Assembly: GCA_947503775.1 (NCBI GenBank)
Contig: CANNFE010000015.1
Span: 1-64,000 of the forward strand
Length of the DNA stretch: 64,000 nucleotides
Reading direction: 5' to 3'
Source: an uncultured Paracoccaceae bacterium
Lineage (GTDB): Bacteria > Pseudomonadota > Alphaproteobacteria > Rhodobacterales > Rhodobacteraceae
Part shown: positions 52,622 through 62,002 of the stretch, piece after piece
Position numbering within the stretch: the first letter of the stretch is position 1
Layout: the number at the start of each line of letters is the position of its first letter
Made by a program: the position numbers and the translations under genes
Notes under the pieces: model-generated
The model's database searches: none
The model's input: the letters and a program-made list of their open reading frames with translations, nothing else
What the model was told of the DNA's origin: nothing

Positions 52622-53146
52622 TCAGCCAAACGGCCCGATCGACAGGTTCTGATACATTCCGAACATCGCGGTCACGAAAAGCGCGACCACACCGATCAGC
52701 TGCACAAAGAACCGGTGCCGCGCCAAAAGCGCAAAAAGCGCCTCGCCCTCGGGATGATCCCGCCGGATCGTCTCGGCCGTGCGCAGCGTCAAAAGCGCAA
52801 CAAAGCTGATCGGAAAGGCGATCATGAAAATCGCCTGCGCGAACTCGACCCAGAAAAAGAACGCCAGAACCGCCAGCGACGACAGCCCGAAGGTCGCAAA
52901 ACCCAAGAGCCACAGCCCGGCCATGTCGACGATTTTGTAGATCCGGTTGGTATTGATCCGCACCAGATCCATCAGATCGATATAGCCCTGTGGATCCTGC
53001 CGCCGCGCCCTCAGGACAAGATCATAGGGGATCCCCATGACCCAATGGCTCGCGCTCGACCACACCACGGCCAGCGCGATCCAGTACCACAGGTTCGAGA
53101 AAGAGCGCAGGTCGATCAGCTCGACCATCATTTCGTAAATAGACAA
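52622..53146 (-). CDS. conserved Rhodobacteraceae membrane protein
   Basis: 174 residues with four likely helices. IDLRSFSNLWYWIALAVVWSS and a DLVLRARRQ loop match a membrane protein I recall being labelled 'component of SufBCD complex' in Roseobacter genomes, a name with no visible basis here: no Fe-S or Suf motif is present. It lies 42 bp upstream of mfd on the same strand and may share its transcript. Confidence 0.75.
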   Translation of the reverse strand: MSIYEMMVELIDLRSFSNLWYWIALAVVWSSASHWVMGIPYDLVLRARRQDPQGYIDLMDLVRINTNRIYKIVDMAGLWLLGFATFGLSSLAVLAFFFWVEFAQAIFMIAFPISFVALLTLRTAETIRRDHPEGEALFALLARHRFFVQLIGVVALFVTAMFGMYQNLSIGPFG

Positions 53147-53271
53147 CAGACGTCCTGGATCAGCGGAACTCGGCGCGACCCTAGCCGCGCCCCGTCCCCG
53201 CCGCCACCCCCTTGAGCGTGCGCCCGCCGCGTGTCAGGCAAAGAGGACACGCAACAGGTCCGAGGTCCCCG

Positions 53272-54270
53272 ATGAACCCCCTCTCAGCGCCCCATCCCGC
53301 CACCCGCTTTCGCCGGCTCAAGCGGACCGACGCGCTTCGGCGCATGACGCAAGAGACCGCGCTCGGCCCGGCCGATTTCATCTGGCCCGTCTTCGTGATG
53401 GAGGGGCAGGATGCGGAGGATCCGATCCCCTCCATGCCCGGCGTCGCGCGCCTGACGACGGACCGCATCGTGGCGGCCGCCAAAGAGGCGCTGGCCCTCG
53501 GCATCCCCGCGATCTGCCTCTTTCCCTATACCGAACAGGAGCTCAAGACCGAGGATTGCGCCATGGCCTGGGATGCGGGCAACCTCGTCAACCGCACGAT
53601 CCGCGCGATAAAGGACGCGGTCCCCGAGATCGCCGTGATGACCGACATCGCGCTCGACCCCTACAACGTGAACGGCCATGACGGCTTCGTCGTGGAGGGG
53701 GAGATCCTGAACGACGAAAGCGTCGAGGCCCTCGTCAAGATGGCGCTGGCCCAGGCCGAGGCCGGCGCGGACATCCTCGGCCCCTCCGACATGATGGACG
53801 GGCGCATCGGCGCCATCCGCCAGGCGCTCGAGGCAGAGGGCCACCGCCACGTCACCATCCTCAGCTATGCCGCGAAATACGCGAGCGCCTTCTACGGCCC
53901 GTTCCGCGATGCCGTCGGCGCCTCGGCCCGGCTGGTGGGCGACAAGAAGACCTACCAGATGAACCCCGGAAATTCCGACGAGGCGCTGCGTCTGATCGCC
54001 CGTGATCTGAGCGAGGGCGCGGATATGATCATGGTCAAGCCAGGCATGCCCTATCTCGACATCTGCCGCCGGGCCAAGGACACGTTCGGAGCGCCCACCT
54101 TCGCCTACCAGGTCAGCGGCGAATACGCGATGCTGCAGGCCGCCGCCCAGAACGGCTGGCTCGACCGCGACGCGGCGATGATGGAGAGCCTGCTCGCCTT
54201 CAAACGCGCCGGCTGCGACGGCATCCTGACTTACTTCGCCATCGACGCCGCCCGCGCCCTCGCCGCCTGA
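53272..54270 (+). CDS. hemB: porphobilinogen synthase (delta-aminolevulinate dehydratase)
   Basis: A 332-residue enzyme condensing two 5-aminolevulinates in tetrapyrrole (haem, B12, bacteriochlorophyll) synthesis. The two catalytic lysines lie in SYAAKYASAFYGPFR and MIMVKPGMPYLD. The zinc-site cysteines of the E. coli type are replaced (DIALDPYNVNGHDG), marking it as the Mg2+-dependent class. GAGG precedes ATG 53272 by 7 bases. Divergent from the membrane protein gene. Confidence 0.97.
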   Translation: MNPLSAPHPATRFRRLKRTDALRRMTQETALGPADFIWPVFVMEGQDAEDPIPSMPGVARLTTDRIVAAAKEALALGIPAICLFPYTEQELKTEDCAMAWDAGNLVNRTIRAIKDAVPEIAVMTDIALDPYNVNGHDGFVVEGEILNDESVEALVKMALAQAEAGADILGPSDMMDGRIGAIRQALEAEGHRHVTILSYAAKYASAFYGPFRDAVGASARLVGDKKTYQMNPGNSDEALRLIARDLSEGADMIMVKPGMPYLDICRRAKDTFGAPTFAYQVSGEYAMLQAAAQNGWLDRDAAMMESLLAFKRAGCDGILTYFAIDAARALAA

Positions 54271-54279
54271 CCCCACGCC

Positions 54280-54300
54280 GTCCCGGACCCGATCCGGGAC
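54280..54300. repeat. REP-like GC palindrome, second copy
   Basis: GTCCCGGA (54280-54287), five-base loop, TCCGGGAC (54293-54300), just after hemB. Similar in plan to 1932-1952. No T-run follows. A hemB transcript end or a dispersed extragenic palindrome are the likely readings. Confidence 0.5.
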
Positions 54301-54394
54301 CTCGTGCCCGACCGCCGCGATCTGTCCAAGCCTCGAGGGCAAGCTGCTTGAACCGACCGCGAAATCTGCACCTATCCGGCTCCATAACCGGCAT

Positions 54395-54949
54395 ATGCAC
54401 ATCGTTTTTATCCTCATTATCGCGCTCATCGTCATACCTGTATGGCTCCTGATCCATTGGCAGGATCCGAATATAGACCCGGATATCGTAGCCCGGCACG
54501 ACGACATATCAGTTGTCATGACACTCCGGCCAATGCTGGGCATCCACAGCGACTGGCATCGGACGCTCACGATCACAGATGGCAGCGCCAGCCTAGAAAC
54601 CGGTCTCGATCCTGATACCGGTTGGTGGCGCGGATCGAACCTTTACGTCACTCAGACGGGTGATCTTCTTCTGCACGAGGGTCAGGCAGGATGCATCCTG
54701 ATCCGCACCGTCACAATAGAACGCAAACAGCCGGATCATCCGATCTGCAAAGAAGGCTCGCTACCGGATGGCGACGCCCCGCAGCTCGCCTCTCCAGAAA
54801 ATTGCCCGCCGAAGCCGCCAGTATCGAATTTCGCGGATGACCTCTATTTCCTCGGACACTTCTCCGAAGGAAACAGGGATCCCCACCGATACGGTAGCTT
54901 CTCGGGTTACTGCGACGGCACCGAAAAAGCCCTTCCGCCGCCGCCCTAG
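54395..54949 (+). CDS. membrane-anchored protein of unknown function
   Basis: 184 residues: an N-terminal helix (MHIVFILIIALIVIPVWLLI) acting as anchor, then a soluble domain with LHEGQAGCILIRTVTIERK and a cysteine-containing, proline-rich C-terminus. I do not recognise a family. Composition is less GC-rich than hemB. The ribosome binding site is weak. It may be a lineage-specific gene; no operon partner is evident. Confidence 0.55.
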   Translation: MHIVFILIIALIVIPVWLLIHWQDPNIDPDIVARHDDISVVMTLRPMLGIHSDWHRTLTITDGSASLETGLDPDTGWWRGSNLYVTQTGDLLLHEGQAGCILIRTVTIERKQPDHPICKEGSLPDGDAPQLASPENCPPKPPVSNFADDLYFLGHFSEGNRDPHRYGSFSGYCDGTEKALPPPP

Positions 54950-55076
54950 GATCTTGAGCGCCGGTTTCCACGCCCAGGCGCTGTTCAGTCGGAAGGCAGA
55001 CAGTCACTGAACCAAAAGGGCCAACGCCAAGTTGGGCTTACACGACAAGCCATTAAACCAACGCAAGACGACGCCC

Positions 55077-56012
55077 ATGCAGCCCGATCTTCCCCTCAAA
55101 TGGTTCCGCACCGACGGCTCCGAAGCGCCCCTCGTCTTTCTCCACGGCCTCTTCGAGACAAGCGCGATCTGGGACCCGCTGATCGAGGGCCTGCCGGAGA
55201 GCGATGCCCCGATGCTCGCCCTTCCGCTGCCCGGTCATACGTCGCTCGATACGGTCCAAAGCGTCACCGAAGCCCTGCGCGACAACGGCTTTATTGACGC
55301 CTATGCCGATACGATCCGCGACCTCTTCGGCGACCGCCCCGTCCGGCTCGTCGGTCATTCGACTGGCGGGTTCGTCTCGCTTCTGCTGGCGCGGCGGCAT
55401 CCGGACCTAGTAAGGGATATGTGCCTCATCGGCGCGCTCTGGTCCGGCGATCTGGCCGGGACCCGGACGCTCTCTGCGCGCATCAGCAGCCTGCCCTTTT
55501 TTGGCCCCCTCACCTTCAGCTGGATGTGCCGCTACTGGCTGATGGATCCCGATAGGTTTCGCCGCGGAATGGAGATGGTCTTTGCGCCGACGGCCACCGA
55601 ACGCCTTCTGCCCTACCGGATGCGAGGAGAGCTGGCCGCCGTGCCGCCCCAGACGCTTCGGATGATGGCGCTCTGGCTGGCCCGGCAGAACCTGCGCGAG
55701 GCGCTGAGCGATATCGACCATCCCGCGCTCTGCGTGATCGGCACGCAAGATCCCGTGGTGCCGCCTGCCCACCAGCTCGATCTGATCAAGGGGCTGCCGA
55801 ACGGTCATGCGCTGCTGATGGATACCGGCCATCTGCCGTTTCTGGAGGATCCCGACCGGTTTCGCCGGATCTTTGCAAACTGGCTGTCAGGCGTTCCGGC
55901 CGCGACTAGCGATCGATCCAGACCGGCGCGGTCCGCGCCTGCCATCCCCGCTCTTCCAGCTCGGGGGCGTCGCTGGACCGGAACGGCCATCCAAGGCATA
56001 GGTAGCCGGTAA
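55077..56012 (+). CDS. alpha/beta-fold hydrolase
   Basis: 311 residues from ATG 55077. LVFLHGLFETSAIWDPL (oxyanion loop), VGHSTGGFVSLLLARRHP with nucleophile Ser in GHSTG, CVIGTQDPVVPPAHQ with the acid Asp and DTGHLPFLEDP with His make a complete triad. The fold ends near residue 278 (FANWLSGV); the last 30-odd residues (TSDRSRPARSAPAIP...) are low-complexity and antisense to the 3' end of bluB, suggesting that the original stop was lost. Substrate unknown. Confidence 0.85.
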   Translation: MQPDLPLKWFRTDGSEAPLVFLHGLFETSAIWDPLIEGLPESDAPMLALPLPGHTSLDTVQSVTEALRDNGFIDAYADTIRDLFGDRPVRLVGHSTGGFVSLLLARRHPDLVRDMCLIGALWSGDLAGTRTLSARISSLPFFGPLTFSWMCRYWLMDPDRFRRGMEMVFAPTATERLLPYRMRGELAAVPPQTLRMMALWLARQNLREALSDIDHPALCVIGTQDPVVPPAHQLDLIKGLPNGHALLMDTGHLPFLEDPDRFRRIFANWLSGVPAATSDRSRPARSAPAIPALPARGRRWTGTAIQGIGSR

Positions 56013-56529
56013 GCTGCCACGCCGGAGGCACGTCCAGGATCTTACGGACCGCCGCCGGATCGAGGATCGACACCCAGCCCACGCCCACCCCTTCGGCCCG
56101 CGCGGTCAGCCATAGCGTATGGATCGCCATCACGGTCGAATAGTCCAGCATCTCGGGCATGCTCTGGCGGCCCAGCCCCCGCCCCTCAGCGGGATCGGGA
56201 TCGGTGAAGACGGCCAGATGCACAGGCGCCTCGCGTAGACCGGCCAGCTTGAGATCCGAATAGGCCGCGCGCGTCTCGCCCTCGTAGCGCGCGGCCGCCG
56301 CCGCGTTGCAGGCCTCGAACGAGGCGAGCACTCCGGCCCGGGCCGCCGCGCTTTGAACCCGGACGAACCGCCAGGGCTGGGAATGTCCGACCGACGGCGC
56401 CAGACCGACCGCGCCCTCGATCCGCGCCATCACATCCGCTGGAACGGGATCCGTCCGGAAATGCCGGACATCCCGGCGCCAGGTCAGAATATCGCCCAGA
56501 CAGGCGCGGTGCGTATCGGTCATCTCCAT
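55906..56529 (-). CDS. bluB: 5,6-dimethylbenzimidazole synthase
   Basis: A 207-residue nitroreductase-fold flavoprotein that converts FMNH2 with O2 into 5,6-dimethylbenzimidazole, the lower ligand of cobalamin. RRDVRHFRTDPV, GLAPSVGHSQPWRFVRV, the Ser-containing QSMPEMLDYSTVMAIHTLWL and GVGWVSILDPAAV identify BluB over other nitroreductases. The start may be ATG 56529 or, better spaced from GAGG, ATG 56523. It supplies a B12 part needed by the methyltransferase trio at 8-10 kb. Overlaps the hydrolase gene by 107 bp at the 3' end. Confidence 0.88.
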   Translation of the reverse strand: MEMTDTHRACLGDILTWRRDVRHFRTDPVPADVMARIEGAVGLAPSVGHSQPWRFVRVQSAAARAGVLASFEACNAAAAARYEGETRAAYSDLKLAGLREAPVHLAVFTDPDPAEGRGLGRQSMPEMLDYSTVMAIHTLWLTARAEGVGVGWVSILDPAAVRKILDVPPAWQLTGYLCLGWPFRSSDAPELEERGWQARTAPVWIDR

Positions 56530-56843
56530 CCTCGCCCCCCGTACTCAACCCGGCGGGCTGCGGCAACTGCCGGGGCGATGCGATCTTGAGCGATCTGCGT
56601 GTCCGGGCCCGGTCGCGCACCGCCGTTGCAGGGCCCGGGACCGCGCGATGCGTTAAACCGGCTTGGCGCGACATTGCCTCCTCCCGGATGCCGACGGAAT
56701 GCCGCCCGGATGCCGCAGGCCCGATTTTTGACCTTTTGCCGCGTTAACCTTTTCCGGCCAGCACCGAACGGAACCGCATGCTCTCCCGGGGGCGAGCGAC
56801 CCGCAGCCTCGCAAAACCGTGCGCAGACCCCTACCCATAGGCA
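56530..56843. other. gene-free interval
   Basis: No gene can be supported. It holds a GGGCCCGG-rich stretch, a repeated CCCGGATGCCG (two copies near 56695 and 56715), a CCTCCTCCC string and a T-run near 56733. The CCTCCTCCC string recalls the anti-Shine-Dalgarno loops of Rhodobacter CcsR small RNAs, but no matching paired hairpins are seen. Confidence 0.5.
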
Positions 56844-56872
56844 TCGACAGGCCTTAAAATACAGTCTATAGT
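56844..56872 (+). promoter_or_regulatory. sigma-70-type promoter of the SYLF gene
   Basis: TCGACA (56844-56849), 17-nt spacer, TATAGT (56867-56872), about 50 bp before the gene. The leader would include a CCGATC/GATCGG hairpin (56882-56887 with 56893-56898). Confidence 0.65.
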
Positions 56873-56922
56873 ATTCGCAGACCGATCACCAAGATCGGCA
56901 CCCACTGGCAGAGAGCAGACTT

Positions 56923-57483
56923 ATGCATACCTTTACCCGTCGCGGCGTCCTAGCGGGCGCCCTGGCTGCAACCACCGTCCTGGCCGCCTGCGGCAACGGC
57001 ATCGGAAGCTCGGGCTCCAACGTCATCGACGCCCGCACCGACAGCACGCTGTCCTTCATGTACCGCGAATACCCCTCGACCCGGCAAATCGCGGAAAAAT
57101 CCAGCGGAATCCTGGTCATGCCTGTCGTGACGGAAGCCGGGCTTGGCTTTGGCGGCGCCTACGGACGCGGCGCCTTGCGGGTGCAGGACACGACAGTGGA
57201 CTACTACTCCGCTCTTTCGGCCTCCGCCGGTCTGCAGATCGGAGCGCAGCAATACGCCCATGTCCTGTTCTTCATGACGGACGAGGCGCTTTACAACTTC
57301 CGCCGCGCCCCGGGTTGGGCCGCTGGAGCGGATGTCGAATATGCCTTCGCCGATCAGGCCGAGATGTTGCGCGCCGAGACGACGACAACGACGGCTCCGG
57401 TCATCGCCGTCGTCTTCGCCCAGACCGGTCTGCGCGCGGGCGCGACGCTCGAGGGCACCAAGTATACGCGCATCATTCCTTGA
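56923..57483 (+). CDS. SYLF/YSC84-domain lipoprotein
   Basis: 186 residues. The N-terminus TRRGVLAGALAATTVLAACG combines an arginine pair with a lipobox (LAAC), suggesting a lipid-anchored, possibly Tat-exported protein. The mature domain IAEKSSGILVMPVVTEAGLGFGGAYGRGAL followed by YSALSASAGLQIGAQQY is the SYLF (YSC84) fold, which binds phosphoinositide-type lipids in eukaryotes; bacterial members are stress- or envelope-related. Its own promoter is visible upstream. Converges on the DUF2254 gene with an 11-bp overlap. Confidence 0.85.
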   Translation: MHTFTRRGVLAGALAATTVLAACGNGIGSSGSNVIDARTDSTLSFMYREYPSTRQIAEKSSGILVMPVVTEAGLGFGGAYGRGALRVQDTTVDYYSALSASAGLQIGAQQYAHVLFFMTDEALYNFRRAPGWAAGADVEYAFADQAEMLRAETTTTTAPVIAVVFAQTGLRAGATLEGTKYTRIIP

Positions 57484-58876
57484 CCAGGCTCGGAGCGGTG
57501 TCCTGCCGCTCCACCGCCTCGATCACGCGCGTATCGGTCACATCCCGCAAACGTGTCTTGTCGGGCGCGAACTCCATCCCCTCCGTCGCCCGCTCGAACT
57601 CCACCTGCGCCGCCTCGAACGCGGCGTTGGACATTCGCTCGTCCGGATGATCCATCAAGGCTTGCAGAGATTTCTGCAGCCTTTGCTGCACCTCGATCAT
57701 CGCCGATCCGTCCCGCGCGAGCGATCCGAACCCATCCTCGATCAACTCCACCGGTGACAAGGGCGGCACCCAAAGCCGCTTGTATTGCGGCGCTTCCTCG
57801 CTGTTGCGCTCGTCATGGTATCCGATCAGGAGCCGCGTCAGCCGGGTGATGACGTCGATCGCCGTGCCTGGATCGTTGATCCCCGGCGACAGCGCTTTCG
57901 ACGCGATCTCGCCCAGAACCATCAGCCCGAACCGCGGATCCTGATTATAGGTCCGCACATCCCCGCGCACGATATGCGCTCCGACGACCTCGGCGATGTC
58001 CCTGTCATCCTCAAGATCCTCGTCGCGGTCGCCCTGATCGGCCACCTGAGCGATCTCCTGCCCCTCGACGACGAAGGATCCGATCTCCCGCGTGAGGTAG
58101 ATATGGAACCCATGCCGCTCTGCCGCCGCGTCGAGCGCCTCTTCGTAGATATGTTGGATGTATCCTGTCTGGTCCGACTTGATGACGACCGCATCCTCGG
58201 GGATCTCGGTCTCCTCGGTCAGCGCATGGGCGCCGAGGCACGGCATCGACAGCCGCTCCTGAAATTGCTGGCAGGTGATATTCTCCACCTGCCGGGTCGA
58301 GGCAATGAGGCTACCGAAGGTCTGCAGATGCAACGTCCAGCGCACCAGCGAATAGACGATCAGGATCAGCACCAGAACGGTCGTCGCAAAAAGAACGAAT
58401 GCCTGATCGTCGGTGAAGACATGCAGCTCTCGCAGGACGATCCCGGTCAGCGCATAGACATAGGCCCCGATAAAGGTCGACAGCGTATTCTGCGTCGTCG
58501 GATCCTGCATGATGAGCCGGTGGATCCGGGGCGTCCATTGCGAGGCCGAGGACCGGAAAACACTGACCATCACCGTCAGCGAAAAGATCGTCGCCGCCAG
58601 CATCGCATTGGCGATTAGATCAAGCAGCCGGTCCGCCGCATCCCCCGACACATAGGTGGCCAGAGCGTCGGGAATGAAGGGCTCGATCACCTGCGTAAAT
58701 GCGATGACGGCAAGCGCCAGCAGCCCCATGAGACCCGTTCGAACCCAAAGCTTGCGCCAGTAGGTAATCGCAAGACGCAAAAGCGTGCGTGGTAGCGTTA
58801 TTAATCTGTCCATCGCTCTTAACGCGCAAATCCCCGGCGAGGTCCGTCTGACCCCCTTCATGTCGCAATCAGACAT
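57473..58876 (-). CDS. DUF2254 membrane protein
   Basis: 467 residues with four helices in the first half (about 46-66, 85-110, 133-155, 160-182) and a large soluble C-terminal half. FSLTVMVSVFRSSASQWTPRIHRLIMQDPTTQNTLSTFIGAYVY in parts, IKSDQTGYIQHI and ISPGINDPGTAIDVITRL-like segment (ALSPGINDPGTA) are DUF2254 hallmarks. Function unknown. Start ATG 58876 (AAGAG upstream) or ATG 58813. Divergent from the dehydrogenase gene across 59 bp. Confidence 0.85.
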   Translation of the reverse strand: MSDCDMKGVRRTSPGICALRAMDRLITLPRTLLRLAITYWRKLWVRTGLMGLLALAVIAFTQVIEPFIPDALATYVSGDAADRLLDLIANAMLAATIFSLTVMVSVFRSSASQWTPRIHRLIMQDPTTQNTLSTFIGAYVYALTGIVLRELHVFTDDQAFVLFATTVLVLILIVYSLVRWTLHLQTFGSLIASTRQVENITCQQFQERLSMPCLGAHALTEETEIPEDAVVIKSDQTGYIQHIYEEALDAAAERHGFHIYLTREIGSFVVEGQEIAQVADQGDRDEDLEDDRDIAEVVGAHIVRGDVRTYNQDPRFGLMVLGEIASKALSPGINDPGTAIDVITRLTRLLIGYHDERNSEEAPQYKRLWVPPLSPVELIEDGFGSLARDGSAMIEVQQRLQKSLQALMDHPDERMSNAAFEAAQVEFERATEGMEFAPDKTRLRDVTDTRVIEAVERQDTAPSLVKE

Positions 58877-58935
58877 GTTCAGCGCTCTTTTGCGCGCCTA
58901 GGGTCGGGCAAGGACCAGCAAGGGGAGCCGCTACC

Positions 58936-61344
58936 ATGAAAACCACCACTCGCGTTGTCGTGATCGGCGGCGGCGTCGTCGGATGCTCCGTCCTCTATCA
59001 CCTGACCAAGCTTGGCTGGTCAGACGTCATGCTGATCGAACGGTCCGAGCTGACATCGGGGTCGACCTGGCACGCGGCGGGCGGCTTTCACACGCTCAAT
59101 GGCGACACCAACATGGCCGCTCTTCAGGGGTACACGATCGGCCTTTACCGTGAACTCGAGGAACTCACCGGCGTCTCCTGCGGCCTGCACCATGTCGGCG
59201 GCATCACTCTGGCGGACACGCCAGAGCGGCTCGACATGCTCAAGGCCGAGCGGGCCAAGCACCGTTATATGGGGCTCGACACCGAGATCCTGACCCCGTC
59301 GGAAATCAAGGAGCGTGCGGAGCTGGTCAATATCGAAGGGATCGTCGGCGGCCTTTATGATCCGCTGGACGGTCATCTCGACCCGTCCGGGACGACGCAG
59401 GCCTATGCCAAGGCGGCCAAGATGGGCGGCGCCGAGATCGTGCTGCACAACCGCGTATTTGAGACGAACCAGCGCCCTGATGGGACGTGGGATATCGTCA
59501 CCGAGAAAGGGACGATCCATACCGAACATGTGGTCAATGCCGGCGGGCTTTGGGCGCGTGAGGTCGGCGCGATGGCGGGGCTCTACCTGCCGCTTTTGCC
59601 GATGGCGCATCAGTACCTCATCACCGAGGAAATCCCCGAACTGGCCGCCCGCGACACCGAGGTGTCGCATATCATCGATCCGGGCGGAGAAAGCTATCTG
59701 CGCCAGGAGGGCAAGGGCCTGTGCATCGGGTTTTACGAACAGCCCTGCGAGCCGTGGTCCATCGACCGGACGCCATGGGATTTCGGGCACGAGCTGCTGA
59801 ACGACCAGTTCGAAAAGATCGAGGACAGCATCGCGTTCGCCTATAACCGCTTCCCGATCCTCGAGACTGCCGGCATCAAATCGGTGATCCACGGCCCCTT
59901 CACCTTTGCCCCCGACGGCAATCCGCTTGTCGGTCCCGTGCCGGGCGTCCGGAACTACTGGTCCGCCTGCGCCGTCATGGCGGGCTTTTCCCAAGGCGGC
60001 GGCGTGGGCCTGACGCTCGCCCAGTGGATGATCGAGGGAGAGCCGGAGCGGAACGTCATGGCGCTTGACGTGGCGCGCTTCGGCGACTGGACGACGCCGG
60101 GCTATACCGTCCCGAAGGTGATCGAGAACTACCAGCGCCGCTTCTCCGTCTCCTACCCCAACGAGGAGCTGCCCGCCGCCCGGCCCTTCCGCACCACGCC
60201 GATGTACGACATCTTCAAAGGTCTCGGCGCGGTCTTCGGCGCGCAATACGGGCTCGAAGTGCCGAACTATTTCGCTCAAGGGGACGAGCCGACCTTCGAG
60301 GATCCAACCTTCCGCCGCTCCAACGCCTGGGACGCGATCCGGCGCGAGGTCAAGGCCGTCCGGGGCAGCGTCGGCATCAACGAGATCCAGAACTTCGGCA
60401 AATACCGCGTCACGGGTCCAGAGGCGCGCGCATGGCTCGACCGCATCTTCGCGGGCCGTATCCCGCAGCCGGGCCGGGTTTCCCTGACGCCGATGCTCTC
60501 GCCCGAAGGCCGCCTTGTCGGGGATTTCACCGTCTCCTGCCTGGACGAGACGACCTTCCATCTGACCGCGTCCTACGGCGCTCAAGGAATGCACTGGCGC
60601 TGGTTTAAGGCCAACCAGACGGACGGCGTGGAAATCCAGAATATCTCCGATCACCTGAACGGCTTTCAGATCGCAGGCCCCCGCGCCCGCGACCTGCTTT
60701 CCGCCTGCACCCGGACGGACATCTCTAACATGCGGTTCATGGATGTGCGCCGCCTGACGGTCGGGATGGCCGATGCCCATGTCCAACGCGTCAGCTATAC
60801 CGGCGATCTGGGTTTCGAGATCTATTGCGAGCCAACCTCGCAGCGCGCCCTCTGGAGCGCGCTTTGGGAGACCGGGCAGCCGATGGGCCTGACGCCGTTC
60901 GGGATGCGCGCGATGATGTCGCTGCGGCTCGACAAGTTCTTCGGCTCCTGGCTGCGGGAGTATTCGCCCGATTACACCGCCGCCGAGACAGGCCTCGACC
61001 GGTTCATCTCGTTCAAGAAGAACACCGCTTTCATCGGCCGAGACGCTGCCGAGCGGGAGCGGTCCGACGGCGCGCGGCGCATGCTCGTGCCGTTCAAGGT
61101 CGACGCTGCCGATGCGGATGTCGTTGCCGACGAGCCGATCTGGATCGATGGCCGCGTGCAGGGCTTCTGCACATCGGGCGGCTATTCGCACCATACCGAC
61201 ACATCCGTCGCGCTGGGGCTGGTCCCGACGGAGGCCGCAAAACCCGGCCTGACCGCCGAGATCGAGATCCTCGGCCAGATGCGCCCCGCCGTCATGCTGA
61301 CAGAGCCGCTCTTCGACCCCGATGGATCGCGCATGCGGGCGTGA
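58936..61344 (+). CDS. dimethylglycine/sarcosine dehydrogenase-like FAD-GcvT fusion enzyme
   Basis: 802 residues. An N-terminal DAO-type FAD domain (RVVVIGGGVVGCSVLYHL, covalent-flavin region SGSTWHAAGGFHT) is fused to a C-terminal folate-binding GcvT/aminomethyltransferase domain (from about 430 on: NEIQNFGKYRVTGPEAR, MHWRWFK, GDLGFEIYCEP, FGMRAMMSLRLDKFFGSW). Such enzymes demethylate dimethylglycine or sarcosine, passing formaldehyde to THF as methylene-THF. The C1 product would feed the MTHF reductase system. GGGGAG precedes the ATG. Its TGA overlaps the next start (TGATG). Confidence 0.9.
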   Translation: MKTTTRVVVIGGGVVGCSVLYHLTKLGWSDVMLIERSELTSGSTWHAAGGFHTLNGDTNMAALQGYTIGLYRELEELTGVSCGLHHVGGITLADTPERLDMLKAERAKHRYMGLDTEILTPSEIKERAELVNIEGIVGGLYDPLDGHLDPSGTTQAYAKAAKMGGAEIVLHNRVFETNQRPDGTWDIVTEKGTIHTEHVVNAGGLWAREVGAMAGLYLPLLPMAHQYLITEEIPELAARDTEVSHIIDPGGESYLRQEGKGLCIGFYEQPCEPWSIDRTPWDFGHELLNDQFEKIEDSIAFAYNRFPILETAGIKSVIHGPFTFAPDGNPLVGPVPGVRNYWSACAVMAGFSQGGGVGLTLAQWMIEGEPERNVMALDVARFGDWTTPGYTVPKVIENYQRRFSVSYPNEELPAARPFRTTPMYDIFKGLGAVFGAQYGLEVPNYFAQGDEPTFEDPTFRRSNAWDAIRREVKAVRGSVGINEIQNFGKYRVTGPEARAWLDRIFAGRIPQPGRVSLTPMLSPEGRLVGDFTVSCLDETTFHLTASYGAQGMHWRWFKANQTDGVEIQNISDHLNGFQIAGPRARDLLSACTRTDISNMRFMDVRRLTVGMADAHVQRVSYTGDLGFEIYCEPTSQRALWSALWETGQPMGLTPFGMRAMMSLRLDKFFGSWLREYSPDYTAAETGLDRFISFKKNTAFIGRDAAERERSDGARRMLVPFKVDAADADVVADEPIWIDGRVQGFCTSGGYSHHTDTSVALGLVPTEAAKPGLTAEIEILGQMRPAVMLTEPLFDPDGSRMRA

Positions 61345-61955
61345 TGGCCATGACCGAGACGATCCCGATCCTGCTTCTGGCCGCCGGCGCCTCCACACGG
61401 ATGCGCGGGCGCGACAAGCTGCTCGAGCGGATCGATGGCAGGCCCCTCCTCCTGCGCCAGACCGACGCGGCATTGGCCACAGGGCATCCCATATTCGTCG
61501 CCCTGCCCGATCTGAACCATGCCCGCAGCGCCTTGCTGGCCGATCAACCGGTAACACGAATTCCCTGCCCAGACAGCGCCGAGGGTCTGTCCGGAACATT
61601 GTGTAACATCATCGGCGCCTTGCCGAAAGACACACCGGCAGCTCTTCTCCTCCTCGCCGATCTGCCCGAGATCACCGCCAGCGACATCGAAAAGGTTCTC
61701 GCCGCTCAAACGCTCGAGCCGGACGCCGTTATCTGGCGCGGTGCGACGCAGGACCGGCATCCCGGCCACCCGATCCTGATCGCCGCACAGCTATTTCCCG
61801 AATTCCAGATGCTGACAGGCGATACAGGCGGCCAGCCCGTCCTGAGACGACATACGAACCGGACCGTCCTCGTGCCGCTCCCCGGCAATTGCGCCCGGCT
61901 GGATCTCGACACGCCCGAAGACTGGGCCGACTGGCGCGCCTCGAGGACCCGGTAG
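61344..61955 (+). CDS. MobA-like nucleotidyltransferase
   Basis: 203 residues: IPILLLAAGASTRMRGRDKLLE is the nucleotide-binding signature of MobA/MocA-type enzymes, followed by LLLADLPEITASDI (metal-binding Asp) and a C-terminal LDLDTPEDWADW. It may attach CMP or GMP to molybdopterin, as MocA does. ATG 61344 overlaps the dehydrogenase stop, so it is translated with an enzyme that itself needs FAD rather than molybdenum; the link is puzzling. Confidence 0.85.
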   Translation: MAMTETIPILLLAAGASTRMRGRDKLLERIDGRPLLLRQTDAALATGHPIFVALPDLNHARSALLADQPVTRIPCPDSAEGLSGTLCNIIGALPKDTPAALLLLADLPEITASDIEKVLAAQTLEPDAVIWRGATQDRHPGHPILIAAQLFPEFQMLTGDTGGQPVLRRHTNRTVLVPLPGNCARLDLDTPEDWADWRASRTR

Positions 61956-62002
61956 CGAAAGGGGCCATCGCGGCCCTTCCGCTCCCATACTCCTCGCAGG
62001 AT

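Noticed and set aside
56690-56740. CcsR-type small RNA suggested by CCTCCTCCC
   Set aside because: Only one motif, no second hairpin and no convincing terminator; the string is easily met by chance in GC-rich DNA.
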